Source of the DNA: Thalassococcus_A lentus
Lineage (GTDB): Bacteria; Pseudomonadota; Alphaproteobacteria; Rhodobacterales; Rhodobacteraceae
Length of the DNA stretch: 64,000 nucleotides
NCBI RefSeq assembly: GCF_028023555.1
Contig: NZ_JAQIOY010000002.1
Location: 752,673 to 816,672 of the forward strand
Reading direction: 5' to 3'
The notes below the pieces were generated by a model, which had not been told where the DNA came from, did not search any database, and was given only the letters and a program-made list of their open reading frames with translations. Positions 10,221-18,574 of this stretch are shown here, piece by piece. A program made the translations under genes and the position numbers. Every line of letters starts with the position of its first letter. Position 1 is the stretch's first letter.

Positions 10221-11864
10221 TCAATCATCCAGATATGTTTTCTCTGCACGCCCCCGATAGGCCTGCAGATACTCTTCGGGCACTTCGCTTCCGTCGGCCA
10301 GAAACGGCAATATCCCTTTGCGCAAAGACGCACCGCGCGCATTCATGATTTCATGGTCAGACTTGGTGACACGCTGCGCGTTGCGCCTGCCCCATTGCGC
10401 CAGCATACCGTAGAGCCGATCAATGACTTCCTGGTGGGCATCGTGCTTGGCGAGGTCGTGGAATTCGTCTGGATCCTCGTACAAGTCAAAGAGCATCGGG
10501 CGCATGCCGCCTTCGGCGTGCATCATCTTGTAGCGGCCATCAAAAACCATGAACAAACGGCATTCATTTGGCATGAGCCCAAGGCGCGCGGCCTGCTGCG
10601 TTGAGGAATAGTCGAATTCGGATATGGCATAGTCCCGCCAGTCCGGCGTCTCGCCTCGCAACCAAGGCAGCAGGGACCGCCCCTCGAGGATGTGCCCCGG
10701 AACCTCGCCGCCTGCTGCCTCAACAAAGGTTGGCGCGAGGTCGATCGACTCGACCAGCGCATCGCAGGTGGTGCCACGGGTCGTATCGGCCTCGGGGCGC
10801 GGATCATAGATGATCATCGGAATCTTTACGGATGGATTGTGGAACAGGTCCTTTTCTCCAAGCCAGTGATCGCCCAGATAGTCGCCGTGGTCTGATGTCA
10901 GCACGATCATTGTGCTGTTCAGCTGATCGGTTTGCTCAAGGTGATCCAGCAAGACCCCTAATTGATCGTCGCACTGTTTGATCAGCCCCATGTACGCGGG
11001 AATAACTTTGGAGCGCACCTCTTCGCGCTGAAACGCCTGCGCGATCTTGTTGCTCTGATAGGCCCCGAAGACAGGATGCGGGTCTTCGCGTTCGGCCGCG
11101 TGTCGGCGTGCGGGCGGCACGTGTTCAGGGCCAAACATGGCGTGGTAAGGCGCGGGCACGATGTAGGGCCAGTGCGGCTTGATATAACTCACATGCGCGC
11201 ACCAGGGCGCCTTGGCCTGCTTGATGAATTCAATCGTCTGCCGCGTCAGCCACGGGGTTTCGCTGTCTTCCTCGCGAATGTTGGCCGGCTTATCGGCATT
11301 GGCAAAAATCCAGCCCGTGGCCACATCGTTGTTTTCATCCACGCCCGCATTGGCGTGATTGGCCCAAGGGTTGTCACCGGGATAGCCTTTGGATTTCAGA
11401 TATTCGTTATAAGGCGAGCGTTTTTCGTCATAGAACCCATCCGGGCCCTGCGCCCATAACCCGTCATCCCGCTGCCATGCGTCAAATCCACATTCCGCCT
11501 GTCGCGCGCCAATGACACTGTCCGCCGCAAGCCCCAAGCGGGCCATGCCTTTGGCATCAGCCTTCATACGGGTTTTGCCGATCAGCCAGCAATCCATGCC
11601 GGACGCGCGCAAATGATCTCCGAGGGTCTGTTCGCCAACGCGTAATGGAAAACCGTTCCAGGCCGCCCCATGCGATGACACATAGCGCCCGGTGTAAAAA
11701 CACATCCGGCTGGCACCGCAAATGGGCGATTGCACAAAGGCATTGGTGAACCGCACGCCCATGGATGCGACCCGGTCAAAGTTGGGTGTTTCCAGATGCG
11801 GATGGCCTGCGCAACTCAGATAGTCAAAACGCAGCTGATCATACATGATAAAAAGGATGTTCAC
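10221..11864 (-). CDS. Sulfatase / phosphonate monoester hydrolase-like enzyme
   Basis: An alkaline-phosphatase-superfamily hydrolase (547 aa) that cleaves sulfate esters or phosphonate/phosphate monoesters. The N-terminal metal aspartate is in MYDQLRFD, the formylglycine site is ICGASR (Cys49, Arg53), and the second metal motif is LTSDHGDYLGDH. The core motif has alanine where CxPSR has proline, which is allowed in the CX(A/P)XR form. No signal peptide is visible, so it would act in the cytoplasm after substrate import. The C-terminal part (LFDLYEDPDEFHDLA) is like phosphonate monoester hydrolases. The start is GTG 11864 with a weak ribosome site. It lies between the sugar-acid dehydratase and an aminotransferase. 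Confidence 0.85.
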   Translation of the reverse strand: MNILFIMYDQLRFDYLSCAGHPHLETPNFDRVASMGVRFTNAFVQSPICGASRMCFYTGRYVSSHGAAWNGFPLRVGEQTLGDHLRASGMDCWLIGKTRMKADAKGMARLGLAADSVIGARQAECGFDAWQRDDGLWAQGPDGFYDEKRSPYNEYLKSKGYPGDNPWANHANAGVDENNDVATGWIFANADKPANIREEDSETPWLTRQTIEFIKQAKAPWCAHVSYIKPHWPYIVPAPYHAMFGPEHVPPARRHAAEREDPHPVFGAYQSNKIAQAFQREEVRSKVIPAYMGLIKQCDDQLGVLLDHLEQTDQLNSTMIVLTSDHGDYLGDHWLGEKDLFHNPSVKIPMIIYDPRPEADTTRGTTCDALVESIDLAPTFVEAAGGEVPGHILEGRSLLPWLRGETPDWRDYAISEFDYSSTQQAARLGLMPNECRLFMVFDGRYKMMHAEGGMRPMLFDLYEDPDEFHDLAKHDAHQEVIDRLYGMLAQWGRRNAQRVTKSDHEIMNARGASLRKGILPFLADGSEVPEEYLQAYRGRAEKTYLDD

Positions 11865-11909
11865 GCCGGTATCTTTCGTCTTGGGCGACAGGTCAGTTCG
11901 CGCTGCGCA

Positions 11910-13637
11910 TCAGTTGATTTCAGGTTCCGGCACCGGAGCGCCATAATCAGTTCGCAGGAAGTCAAAGTCACATCCCTTGTCGGCCTGCTCCACATGCTTG
12001 GAGAACATGACCCCGTATCCCCGCTCGTACCGCGGTTTCGGCGCAGTCCATTCCGCCTTACGGGCCGCCATGTCCGCATCAGACACATCGACGTTCAGCG
12101 ATCGGTTCGGGATATCCATTTCGATGATGTCCCCGGTCCGGATCAGGGCCAGCGGACCGCCCACAAAGGCCTCGGGGGCGACATGCAGCACGCATGCGCC
12201 GTAGGAGGTGCCAGACATACGCGCGTCGGACAGGCGCACCATATCCCTGTGTCCTTGCTTGAGCAGGGCCTTGGGCATCGGGATCATGCCCCATTCCGGC
12301 ATGCCCGGTCCGCCCTGAGGACCTGCATTGCGCAGAACCAGAACGTGATCCGGCGTCATCGGATAGTCTTCGTCATTGATGATCTCTTTCAGCTCAGCGT
12401 AGCTGTCCGCGACAATGGCCGGTCCGCGATGCTTTTGGAATTTCGGATCCATCGCGGCGGGTTTGATCACAGCGCCATCCGGTGCGAGGTTGCCGCGCAA
12501 CACCGCAAGGCTGCCTTCATGGTAAACCGGGTTGGACAGCGGTCTGATCACGTCATCGTTGAAGTTTTCCGCGTCTGCGATGTTCTCGCCCATGCTCTGG
12601 CCGTTCACCGTCATGACGCCGAGATCCAGCTTGTCGCCCAACTCCTTCATGAGGGCCGGCAAACCGCCCGCATAAAAGAAATCCTCCATCAAATAGTCAC
12701 TGCCCGAGGGCCGAATATTCGCAATCACAGGAGTGGTGCGGCCAATCTCGTCCAGATGATCCAGCGTCAGCGGAACCCCTGCCCTGCGCGCCATGGCGAT
12801 CAGGTGGATGATGGCATTTGTGGAACAGCCTGTCGCCATGGCCACCGTGACGGCGTTTCGGGTGCTTTCCCATGTCATGATCTTGTCCGGGGTCAGATCT
12901 TCCCAGACCATATCCACAACGCGCCGACCGCACGCCGCGGCCATCCGTTTGTGCCCGGCATCCGGCGCAGGGATCGAAGACGCACCGGGCAAGGTCAGGC
13001 CCCATCCGTCCGCAATGCTCATCATGGTTGAGGCCGTGCCCATGGTCATGCAGGTGCCATAGCTGCGCGCAATACCGCCCTGCACACCGTCCCACTGATC
13101 CTTGGTGATCTTGCCTGCGCGCCGTTCATCCCAGTATTTCCAGACGTCTGTGCCAGAGCCCAGTTTCTGACCGGCATAATTGCCGCGCAACATGGCGCCC
13201 GCCGGCATGTAGATAAACGGCAATCCCATGCTGACCGCCCCCATGACCAAGGCGGGGGTCGACTTGTCACATCCGCCCATCAGAACGACGCCATCCACCG
13301 GATGTGAACGCAGGGTTTCCTCGACTTCGAAGGCGCCCATGTTTCGATAGAGCATCGAAGTCGGTTTGAGGAACTGTTCTGAAAACGCATGTACGGGCAG
13401 CTCAACCGGCATCCCGCCAGCCTGATACACGCCTTTTTTGACGAATTCGGCCCGGTCACGCAGGTGATGATGGCAGGGCGAGAGATCGGACCATGTGTTG
13501 ATGATCGCAATCACGGGCTTGCCTTCCCAGTCTGCGCCATCAAGCCCCATTTGCATCGCGCGGCTGCGGTGTCCCATTGAACGCAGATCGTCCGGTGCAA
13601 ACCACCGAGCCGACCGCAGATCCTGCGGCTTTTTCAT
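11910..13637 (-). CDS. IlvD/Edd-family sugar-acid dehydratase (arabinonate/xylonate dehydratase-like)
   Basis: An iron-sulfur dehydratase of 575 aa that converts an aldonic acid to its 2-keto-3-deoxy derivative. The cluster ligands are visible as Cys55 (SPCHHH), Cys123 (GGCDKSTPA) and Cys196 (YGTCMTMGTAS), with the Asp124-Lys125 pair. Length (570-580) and pattern fit the pentonate dehydratase subgroup more than housekeeping IlvD or phosphogluconate Edd. It is first of the leftward operon with the sulfatase and aminotransferase. The region upstream, shared with gnd, carries the TTAGCGCTAA operator 122 bp before its ATG. The substrate may be an arabinonate, xylonate, gluconate or a modified sugar acid. 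Confidence 0.85.
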   Translation of the reverse strand: MKKPQDLRSARWFAPDDLRSMGHRSRAMQMGLDGADWEGKPVIAIINTWSDLSPCHHHLRDRAEFVKKGVYQAGGMPVELPVHAFSEQFLKPTSMLYRNMGAFEVEETLRSHPVDGVVLMGGCDKSTPALVMGAVSMGLPFIYMPAGAMLRGNYAGQKLGSGTDVWKYWDERRAGKITKDQWDGVQGGIARSYGTCMTMGTASTMMSIADGWGLTLPGASSIPAPDAGHKRMAAACGRRVVDMVWEDLTPDKIMTWESTRNAVTVAMATGCSTNAIIHLIAMARRAGVPLTLDHLDEIGRTTPVIANIRPSGSDYLMEDFFYAGGLPALMKELGDKLDLGVMTVNGQSMGENIADAENFNDDVIRPLSNPVYHEGSLAVLRGNLAPDGAVIKPAAMDPKFQKHRGPAIVADSYAELKEIINDEDYPMTPDHVLVLRNAGPQGGPGMPEWGMIPMPKALLKQGHRDMVRLSDARMSGTSYGACVLHVAPEAFVGGPLALIRTGDIIEMDIPNRSLNVDVSDADMAARKAEWTAPKPRYERGYGVMFSKHVEQADKGCDFDFLRTDYGAPVPEPEIN

Positions 13638-13757
13638 GTCTCGCCCTCCTCACGATGCATTTTGTCGTACTATCCGGCCCGCGCGTGGCGCAAGCAACCC
13701 CCAGCGCACAGGGAAATCAAATCTAGGGCTATGGCACTTGGTGGATCACGCGCATAT

Positions 13758-13769
13758 GTTAGCGCTAAA
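13758..13769. promoter_or_regulatory. Candidate LacI-type operator, copy 2
   Basis: GTTAGCGCTAAA, identical over 12 bases to the site at 8766-8777, lies in the 173-bp divergent region between the dehydratase and gnd. Its palindromic core TTAGCGCTAA is at 13759-13768, 43 bp before the gnd ATG and 122 bp before the dehydratase ATG. It is well placed to control both directions. Confidence 0.65.
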
Positions 13770-13810
13770 TAGCTGCCGTCGCGGCCAACTCAGGGAGAGG
13801 GAGCGAGACT

Positions 13811-15232
13811 ATGAGCAACGCCGACATCGGATTGGTAGGACTTGGCACCATGGGGGCGATGCTTGCCCTGAACATCGCCGACAACGGGTTTCGCGTTGCC
13901 GTTCACAATCGAACGACATCCCGTATATCTGAATTCATCAAGGACGCAGGCCCGCTTGCCGAAAAATTTGTTCCGGCTGAAACCCTGCAGGACATGATCG
14001 AGGCGCTGACACCGCCGCGCAACATCATCCTCATGGTGCCGGCGGGTGCCGCCGTGGACAGCCAGATCGCCGCCCTGCGCCCCCTTTTGGATGACGGCGA
14101 CATGATCATCGACGCCGGTAATGCGAATTTCCACGAAACCCAGCGACGCGCCAAGGAAGCGCAGCAAACCGGTCAGGCCTTTTTGGGAATTGGCGTTTCA
14201 GGTGGTGCCGAAGGCGCGCGCTTTGGCCCATCGATCATGGGCGGCGGTGAGAAACAAAGCTGGGATCGGGTTGCGCCGATCCTGCAGGCGATCGCGGCAG
14301 ACTACGACGGTCAACCCTGCGCCACCTGGATGGGCACCGATGGCGCGGGCCATTTCGTCAAAACCGTTCACAACGGCATTGAATACGCCGACATGCAACT
14401 GATTGCCGAAACTTACGGCATCCTGCGCGACGGCGCAGGCAAGTCTGCGTCTGAATGCGCAGGTATCTTCGAGACCTGGAACAAAGGGCCTTTGCAAAGT
14501 TACCTGATCGAGATCTCTGCCAAGGTTGCCGAAGCCCAAGATCCTGAAACCGGCAAGGCGATGCTGGACGTCATTCTCGACAAGGCCGGTCAAAAGGGTA
14601 CCGGGCGCTGGACTGCAATCGAGGCCCAGATGCTCGGATCGCCCGTGCCCGTGATCGAAGCAGCGGTAGCCGCCCGCAACCTGTCAGCCGCTCTGGATCA
14701 ACGGAGTATGGGCGAGGAATTGTTCGGATCCCTCAGTGGCTCGCTGCCACCCGAAGCGGCGGATTCCAAACTGCTGGAGCAAGCCTTGGTCGCGGGCAAG
14801 ATCCTTTGCTATGCGCAGGGCTTTGACCTGCTGGCCCGGGCCAGCGCGGAATATGACTGGTCGCTTCCCATGCCTGACGTTGCAAAGGTCTGGCGTGCGG
14901 GCTGTATCATTCGGTCTGCCATGCTCGACGATATGGCCAGCGCCTTGGAAACAGAGCCGGTTTCGCTGTTCTTTGCCGAACCCTTCCGCAGCATGATCGC
15001 AGAGACAATCCCATCGCTGCGCAGGGTGGTCGTCGAAGCGCAAAGCGCGGGGTTGCCAGTGCCCGCGATGGCCTCTGCGCTGGCCTATTTCGACACGCTG
15101 ACCCGTGTGCGCGGCACGGCCAATATGATCCAAGCGCAGCGCGACTATTTTGGAGCCCACGGTTTCGAACGCGTCGATCAGGACGGCAAAGATCTGCATG
15201 GCCCCTGGCTCGATCAGCATTTGAAAGAGTAA
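13811..15232 (+). CDS. gnd: 6-Phosphogluconate dehydrogenase (decarboxylating)
   Basis: A cytoplasmic homodimeric oxidative decarboxylase turning 6-phosphogluconate into ribulose 5-phosphate with NADP. The 473-aa length is that of the E. coli-type enzyme. The Rossmann motif GLGTMG is at residues 10-15, with HNRTTSR after the second strand suggesting NADP. The substrate loop GVSGGAEGARFGPSIM and catalytic KTVHNGIEYADM are intact. A strong purine-rich site (GGGAGAGGGAGCG) precedes the ATG. It is divergent from the sugar-acid dehydratase, sharing the palindromic operator. In this setting it may serve gluconate-type breakdown rather than a general pentose phosphate role. Confidence 0.93.
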   Translation: MSNADIGLVGLGTMGAMLALNIADNGFRVAVHNRTTSRISEFIKDAGPLAEKFVPAETLQDMIEALTPPRNIILMVPAGAAVDSQIAALRPLLDDGDMIIDAGNANFHETQRRAKEAQQTGQAFLGIGVSGGAEGARFGPSIMGGGEKQSWDRVAPILQAIAADYDGQPCATWMGTDGAGHFVKTVHNGIEYADMQLIAETYGILRDGAGKSASECAGIFETWNKGPLQSYLIEISAKVAEAQDPETGKAMLDVILDKAGQKGTGRWTAIEAQMLGSPVPVIEAAVAARNLSAALDQRSMGEELFGSLSGSLPPEAADSKLLEQALVAGKILCYAQGFDLLARASAEYDWSLPMPDVAKVWRAGCIIRSAMLDDMASALETEPVSLFFAEPFRSMIAETIPSLRRVVVEAQSAGLPVPAMASALAYFDTLTRVRGTANMIQAQRDYFGAHGFERVDQDGKDLHGPWLDQHLKE

Positions 15233-15245
15233 TCAAAACAATGCA

Positions 15246-15277
15246 CCCGGCCGCACTGAGCAATCACAGCGGTCGGG
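15246..15277 (+). terminator. Intrinsic terminator after gnd
   Basis: A 9-bp stem with one G-U pair (CCCGGCCGC, 15246-15254; GCGGTCGGG, 15269-15277) is followed by GTTTTCTG, 14 bases beyond the gnd stop. It separates gnd from the convergent tup regulator. Confidence 0.65.
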
Positions 15278-15291
15278 GTTTTCTGCGCCAT

Positions 15292-16182
15292 TCAAGCGTT
15301 CCAGACCACCTTGGTTACGTCTGACACATCATATCCCGCAAGCCCCTCGGCACGCTTGCGGAAACGCTCGGACCGGCAAAACTGAACAAAGGTCTGCATG
15401 GGCGTCTCGAACCATGCTTTGCGGTCCACGAGAAGATCAAAGCGCTCTTCGATCACCGGAACAAATCCCAGCCCGTAGAGCTCTGCGATGGATTGCAGCC
15501 CAAAGGTCACGTCTGCCTCGTTGCGGCAAAGCGCCTGAACTGCGTCGTCTTCGGTGCGCGCCTCAGGCACCATGTCCAGATCACCCAAAGCAAGACCCGC
15601 ATCCGCCGCCAGATGCGCAAAGAGACCAGCCGTGCCGGACTCAGCCTGACGCGGCACAAACCTGAGGCCGGACAGCGCGCCCAGCCCCGTCGGTTTTTCG
15701 AGCCCGTCGCGGTAGACAATCCCGCGGCGACGGCTGGCAAAGCGGATCAACACAGCATTTTGCTCACTGGCGACACGGGCGACGGCCTCGGTGTTCCACT
15801 GACCGGACCCTTCGTCATAGATGTGCAAACCGGCTGCGATCCCTTCGGCCTGACAAAACCGCGACAACCCATCATGCGATCCGTCAAAGTAGCTGGCCAA
15901 TCCGCTGCGCGATTCTCGCAACGCCCAATCCAACAAGGGATCGTGGCTGCCCAGAACGACCGCGACCCTTGGCTTTGTTGCAGTGGCCACGCCGCCCGAT
16001 TGCGCGCGGGCGATCCAAGCCCGCACTTCTGTGGCTGGAAACAACAGCTTTCCCGTGGCGCGCGAACACGGCAACGCCCCGGATGCCGCTAGATCATAGA
16101 CTTTGCGTTCCTTAAGCCGCAGCAAGTCAGCAAGTTCGTGAACCGTCAGGAATTCCGGCTCGGTCGTCCCTTCCATGCTCAT
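15292..16182 (-). CDS. Fused excisionase-type HTH and binding-protein-like regulator of the tup operon
   Basis: A 296-aa protein in two parts. Residues about 10-60 form an excisionase/MerR-like DNA-binding domain (FLTVHELADLLRLKERKVYDL, then PATEVRAWI). Residues about 70-296 resemble a periplasmic-binding-protein fold without a signal peptide (AVVLGSHDPLLDWALRE at its start). Such proteins are usually found beside tungstate or molybdate importers and are thought to sense the oxyanion in the cytoplasm. The ATG overlaps the tupA stop (ATGA), so it is translationally coupled and last in tupBCA. A candidate operator is the inverted repeat at 18530-18548 upstream of tupB. The ligand and mode of control are inferred. 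Confidence 0.8.
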   Translation of the reverse strand: MSMEGTTEPEFLTVHELADLLRLKERKVYDLAASGALPCSRATGKLLFPATEVRAWIARAQSGGVATATKPRVAVVLGSHDPLLDWALRESRSGLASYFDGSHDGLSRFCQAEGIAAGLHIYDEGSGQWNTEAVARVASEQNAVLIRFASRRRGIVYRDGLEKPTGLGALSGLRFVPRQAESGTAGLFAHLAADAGLALGDLDMVPEARTEDDAVQALCRNEADVTFGLQSIAELYGLGFVPVIEERFDLLVDRKAWFETPMQTFVQFCRSERFRKRAEGLAGYDVSDVTKVVWNA

Positions 16183-17003
16183 GATCCGCCGGCCTTCGCA
16201 TTGGCGAAAAACAACTGCTGCCCGTCCACCTCATAGGTCGAAATAGCGGTCTGCCCCGTTGGTGACAAAAGCCAATCCACAAAGGTCTGCGCCGCTTCGG
16301 CGTGAACCGTCGGACATTTGGCGGGATTGACCGGGATCACGCCATATTGGTTGAACAAGGCCGCGTCACCTTCTGCCAGAATGCCGTAGTCTGCCTTGCC
16401 TCCAAAGCTGATCCATGTTGCGCGGTCTGTCAGGGTATAGGCACCCATACCGATTGCCGCATTCAAGGTCGCGCCCATGCCCGATCCGGTTTCACGGTAC
16501 CACGCTCCCGAGGCAGCGATCGCATCCACGCCTGCATCCTGCCACAAGGCGCTTTCCTTTTTGTGGGTGCCGGAATCGTCCCCCCGGGAGGCAAACAATT
16601 CCCCGCTTTGCGCGATGGCGCGCAACGCCGTTGATGCGTTGGACTGCCCCTTGATGCCTGCCGGATCGGCCAGAGGGCCCACGATCACAAAATCATTGTA
16701 CATCAGATCACTGCGTGACGTTCCGTAGCCGTCGCGCACGAACGCAAGCTCGGCGGATTTGGCATGCACCAGCAAGACATCTCCATCGCAATTGCGGGCA
16801 TTGCGAATGGCTTGGCCTGTGCCGACTGCAACAACACGGACCTTGATCCCGGTTGCCTCACTGAAAGCCGGAAGCAGATGATCATAAAGACCCGAATTTG
16901 CCGTCGACGTCGTGGACTGCACGAGAATGCTGTCAGCCGCTTGCACAGGGATCGGCACCATCAGAGCCATTACGGCAGCGCATAGAACATCAGTGGGTTT
17001 CAT
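16179..17003 (-). CDS. tupA: Tungstate ABC transporter substrate-binding protein
   Basis: A periplasmic oxyanion-binding protein (274 aa) with a signal peptide cut near VQAAD (residues 20-24). The mature start carries the TupA hallmark LVQSTTSTANSGLYDHLLP, whose threonines and serines cradle tungstate; a second ligand-binding loop is in SRGDDSGTHKKE. It differs from ModA, which lacks this TTST block. The gene follows tupC by 18 bp and overlaps the regulator. Tungstate is the expected ligand by family, feeding W- or Mo-pterin enzymes; molybdate cannot be excluded. Confidence 0.9.
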   Translation of the reverse strand: MKPTDVLCAAVMALMVPIPVQAADSILVQSTTSTANSGLYDHLLPAFSEATGIKVRVVAVGTGQAIRNARNCDGDVLLVHAKSAELAFVRDGYGTSRSDLMYNDFVIVGPLADPAGIKGQSNASTALRAIAQSGELFASRGDDSGTHKKESALWQDAGVDAIAASGAWYRETGSGMGATLNAAIGMGAYTLTDRATWISFGGKADYGILAEGDAALFNQYGVIPVNPAKCPTVHAEAAQTFVDWLLSPTGQTAISTYEVDGQQLFFANAKAGGS

Positions 17004-17021
17004 TCAAAAATCCGTCCTTGG

Positions 17022-17768
17022 TTATGCGGGTATCCGGCCAGCCAGAAAATCGCGGGCCGCAGCGCTTTTGGGCTGGTCAAAGAAGTCTTTGGACGACTGG
17101 TGTTCGGCAATGCTCCCGGCATTCAGGAACACAACATCGTCCGCCATTCTGCGGGCTTGCCCAATGTCGTGGCTGACAAGGATCACGCGCAACCCGTTTG
17201 CACATGCGCCGGCCACCACGGTCTCGATCGCCCGCGTCGCAGCCGGGTCGAGACTGGCCGTCGGCTCATCCATCAGCAAAACATTGGGCCGCGTAGCCAA
17301 AGCACGGGCCAAAGCCAGCCGCTGCTGTTCCCCACCCGACAACAGCCGTGCCGGTTGCCGCGCCTTATGTGCCAGCCCCACATGCTCGAGCACGGCCAAG
17401 GCATCTGAACGGTCCAGCCCCCGCGCCTTGAGAACAAATTCCACGTTCGCCAAAACCGAGCGGCGCAGCAAAACCGGCTTTTGAAAGATCAAGGACTGAT
17501 GCCTTGTGGCCTCAGCCGCTGGCAGCCCGTTCCAGTCGATGGATCCGCAGGTCGGTTCGATCAACCCATGCAGCGCGCGCAAAAACAGGCTTTTGCCTGC
17601 GCCATTGGGGCCCATGATCACCGTGCAGCCGCCGCTGCTCAGGGTAAGATCAATGCCCTTCAACAGTGTGTTGCCCTCAACGCAAAGCCCCAGCTGGAGG
17701 ACACGCAGGGGCATCATCGTCCCGCCGGCGCTGCGCGCGATCTGTCCGCTTGCGTCAAACATAGGCAT
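17022..17768 (-). CDS. tupC: Tungstate ABC transporter ATP-binding protein
   Basis: The cytoplasmic ATPase (248 aa) of the tungstate importer. Walker A is GPNGAGKS, the signature is LLSGGEQQRLALARAL, Walker B is NVLLMDEPTASLD and the switch histidine is in VSHD. Length is short, without the regulatory C-terminal domain of ModC. The first about 20 residues precede the usual start of the family, so a later start is possible, but ATG 17768 overlaps the 3' end of tupB by 14 bp as expected for coupled genes. Confidence 0.88.
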   Translation of the reverse strand: MPMFDASGQIARSAGGTMMPLRVLQLGLCVEGNTLLKGIDLTLSSGGCTVIMGPNGAGKSLFLRALHGLIEPTCGSIDWNGLPAAEATRHQSLIFQKPVLLRRSVLANVEFVLKARGLDRSDALAVLEHVGLAHKARQPARLLSGGEQQRLALARALATRPNVLLMDEPTASLDPAATRAIETVVAGACANGLRVILVSHDIGQARRMADDVVFLNAGSIAEHQSSKDFFDQPKSAAARDFLAGRIPA

Positions 17769-18462
17769 GCCTCCGGGCGGTCAGGCGCAATCCATGTACG
17801 GCCGCATTCACCCCCAGCGCGATCACCATCAGCACGATCCCCAGCCCCAGCGCCAGCCCCAGATTGCCCTTGGACGTTTCCAAGGCGATGGCCGTTGTCA
17901 TGACGCGCGTCAGATGATCGATATTGCCGCCCACGATCATCACCGCGCCCACTTCGGCCACGGCGCGTCCGAAACCGGCCAAGGCGACCGTCAGCAAAGT
18001 GAACCGGCCATCCCAAACCAGGGCTTGAATTGTCTGAATCGGCGTCAGTGACAACGAGCGAAACTGCTCTGCATATTCACCATGCAAATCTTCGAGAACC
18101 TGACGGGACAAAGCCGCCACAATCGGCATGATCAGGATCGTCTGTGCGATGATCATGGCGGTCGGCGTGTAGAGCAGGCCCAAGAACCCCAATGGTCCGG
18201 CGCGCGACAGATGCAAATAGACGAGCAATCCAACAACGACCGGCGGCAGCCCCATCAGGGCATTCATCACCACCAACAAAACGCCCCTGCCCCGAAACTG
18301 GCGTGTTGCCACCAAGGCGCCCAAAGGAAACCCAAGCAGGCAGGCAATCAGCGTTGCGGTCACACTGACGTAGAGAGACAGAAAAACGATGGCCAGCAGA
18401 TCGCTGTCGCCGGACAAAACCAGCGCTATGGCGATCGAAAAGGCCTCTCCGATTGACTGCAT
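17755..18462 (-). CDS. tupB: Tungstate ABC transporter permease
   Basis: The inner-membrane channel subunit (235 aa) with about five or six membrane spans and the inward loop EYAEQFRSLSLTPIQTIQA that contacts the ATPase. ATG 18462 (MQSIGEAFS) was chosen instead of an upstream start at 18534 because the extra residues are polar and would overlap the upstream inverted repeat. It is first in the leftward tupBCA-regulator operon. The promoter must lie in the 112-bp gap that separates it from ugpC. Confidence 0.85.
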   Translation of the reverse strand: MQSIGEAFSIAIALVLSGDSDLLAIVFLSLYVSVTATLIACLLGFPLGALVATRQFRGRGVLLVVMNALMGLPPVVVGLLVYLHLSRAGPLGFLGLLYTPTAMIIAQTILIMPIVAALSRQVLEDLHGEYAEQFRSLSLTPIQTIQALVWDGRFTLLTVALAGFGRAVAEVGAVMIVGGNIDHLTRVMTTAIALETSKGNLGLALGLGIVLMVIALGVNAAVHGLRLTARRHAYV

Positions 18463-18529
18463 AATTTCCCATTGATGGCGACAGATAGGATATTTTGCAG
18501 TTAAACGGAAAATTTCACACCGGTAAAGC

Positions 18530-18548
18530 CGCAATAGTGCCTATTGCG
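18530..18548. promoter_or_regulatory. Inverted repeat upstream of tupB, candidate operator
   Basis: CGCAATAG (18530-18537) and CTATTGCG (18541-18548) form a perfect 8-bp inverted repeat around a 3-nt spacer, 68 bp before the tupB ATG. It is also just beyond the ugpC stop region in the upstream operon, so a weak terminator role is possible. No T-run follows, which favours an operator for the HTH regulator at the end of the operon. Confidence 0.5.
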
Positions 18549-18574
18549 ACCAAAGCCTTGGGCTGATCGTGGAA

